DNA of 64,000 nucleotides, taken from NCBI GenBank assembly GCA_018141785.1, contig CP073341.1:2901261-2965260 (forward strand), in the 5' to 3' direction. This DNA is from Candidatus Paraprochloron terpiosi LD05 (GTDB lineage: Bacteria; Cyanobacteriota; Cyanobacteriia; Cyanobacteriales; Prochloraceae). Below, piece by piece: positions 63,309 to 64,000 of the stretch. The translations under genes and the position numbers were made by a program. Numbering within the stretch: the first letter of the stretch is position 1; each line of letters begins with the position of its first letter. Under the pieces are notes generated by a model. That model made no database searches. It saw nothing but the letters and a program-made list of their open reading frames with translations, and was not told where the DNA came from.

Positions 63309-64000
63309 ATGACATCATCAATTAAGATTTGCATTACCTTAGGAACTCGCCCCGAAGCCATTAAACTAGCTCCAGTAATTCAGCAATTTCGTCGCCACTC
63401 CCATTTTCAAACTCATGTGGTGTTAACGGGACAACATCGAGAAATGGTAGCGAAGGTAATGGAGTTCTTTCAGTTGAATAGGGATGAGGATTTGGATATC
63501 ATGGAAAGGGGACAAACCTTGACAGATATTACTTGTCGCAGTTTACAGGGACTAGAAAGGGTATTTAGGGAAATCCAGCCTCAGCTAGTAATCGTTCAAG
63601 GGGATACCACCACAGCCTTTGGGGGCGCATTGGCAGCATTTTATCAAAAAATTCCCATCGCTCACGTGGAAGCGGGTTTACGCACAGACCATCTCTTCAA
63701 TCCCTATCCCGAAGAAGCCAATCGCCGTCTAATTAGCCAATTGACTCAACTCCATTTTGCCCCGACGAAAAAGGCAGTGACACATTTACAGCGTTCGGGA
63801 GTAACTGGGACAATTCACTACACTGGCAATACAGTCATCGATGCTTTACTGGCAGTGGCAGCAAGTCATCCAAACTGTTCAGTTCCCGGTTTAGATTGGC
63901 AAAAATATCGGGTTCTCCTGACAACGGTTCATCGACGGGAAAACTGGGGCGAACCTCTACAACATATTATTCAAGCATTGAGTCTCATTTTGGAGAAATT
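63309..64000 (+). CDS. wecB: UDP-N-acetylglucosamine 2-epimerase (non-hydrolysing), partial
   Basis: The enzyme interconverts UDP-GlcNAc and UDP-ManNAc for surface polysaccharide. The visible 230 residues show TLGTRPEAIKLAPVIQ, VVLTGQHREMV, VIVQGDTTTAFGGALAAFY, IAHVEAGLRTDHLFNPYPEE and LLTTVHRRENWGEPL, all family signatures. The gene runs off the window. The ATG reading MTSSIKIC is chosen; an upstream ATG is out of frame. Confidence 0.95.
   Translation, partial: MTSSIKICITLGTRPEAIKLAPVIQQFRRHSHFQTHVVLTGQHREMVAKVMEFFQLNRDEDLDIMERGQTLTDITCRSLQGLERVFREIQPQLVIVQGDTTTAFGGALAAFYQKIPIAHVEAGLRTDHLFNPYPEEANRRLISQLTQLHFAPTKKAVTHLQRSGVTGTIHYTGNTVIDALLAVAASHPNCSVPGLDWQKYRVLLTTVHRRENWGEPLQHIIQALSLILEK

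Overview
The window is cyanobacterial chromosome. It carries photosystem I genes (psaL, psaI), photosystem II genes (psbV, psb30, psb32), several families known mainly from cyanobacteria (low-complexity-tail membrane protein, DUF4346, KaiB-like, SxtJ/DUF5989) and scattered GCGATCGC-type HIP1 sites. The heavy load of group II introns, IS200/IS605 elements and short palindromic repeats, plus the pilus and exoprotein genes, fits a filamentous or colonial species. I cannot name the genus from sequence alone.

Layout. 0-4.5 kb: a minus-strand pstS-pstC-pstA-pstB phosphate-uptake operon behind a three-repeat Pho-box candidate, with an IS200/IS605-type remnant upstream. 4.6-10 kb: the minus-strand rimP-nusA-ylxR-infB operon. 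10.3-12.6 kb: a geranylgeranyl-reductase-family oxidoreductase and phosphofructokinase. 13-16.3 kb: a pair of M16 zinc-protease subunits. 16.4-21 kb: an MscS-type channel with a duplicated tail, a TetR regulator and a conserved membrane protein. 21-22.3 kb: pyrH-frr. 22.4-27 kb: a carbamoyltransferase-SxtJ-DUF5989-SGNH hydrolase module, then an alpha/beta hydrolase. 27-29.8 kb: an MFS transporter flanked by inverted repeats and a PhoX-type phosphatase.

30-43.7 kb is accessory and very decayed. It holds two methyltransferase genes (one broken, one without a normal start codon) and surE split by an ORF-less group II intron. It also holds a nest of insertions. A glycan-type MptE/DUF115-like gene is split by an IS200/IS605 element whose tnpB carries a second tnpB element and a group II intron. 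The reverse-transcriptase ORF of that intron is split by a second, ORF-less intron, which is split in turn by a third intron with its own broken RT. A short palindromic repeat is sprinkled through all of these layers.

44-55.5 kb returns to core genes: psbV, cobA, an AAA-like ATPase fused to a substrate-binding receptor, DUF4346, psb32, psaL and psaI (divergent), a dead glycosyltransferase, recJ, psb30, a YkgJ-type cysteine-cluster protein and two half-size GDT1 transporters. 55.9-60.5 kb is a decayed giant exoprotein gene interrupted by a 5'-truncated group II intron and by an intact two-gene cassette (papain-like cysteine peptidase plus a small partner). 60.6-64 kb: a KaiB-domain protein with pilT, a small membrane protein, and the start of a UDP-GlcNAc 2-epimerase.

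Functional threads: phosphate scavenging (pst, phoX, perhaps surE), photosystem assembly and repair, Mn/Ca homeostasis (GDT1 pair), surface glycans and type IV pili. Several surface-related genes (MptE-like, sialic-acid-type cytidylyltransferase, glycosyltransferase, exoprotein) are pseudogenes, so surface functions look to be turning over while housekeeping genes are intact.
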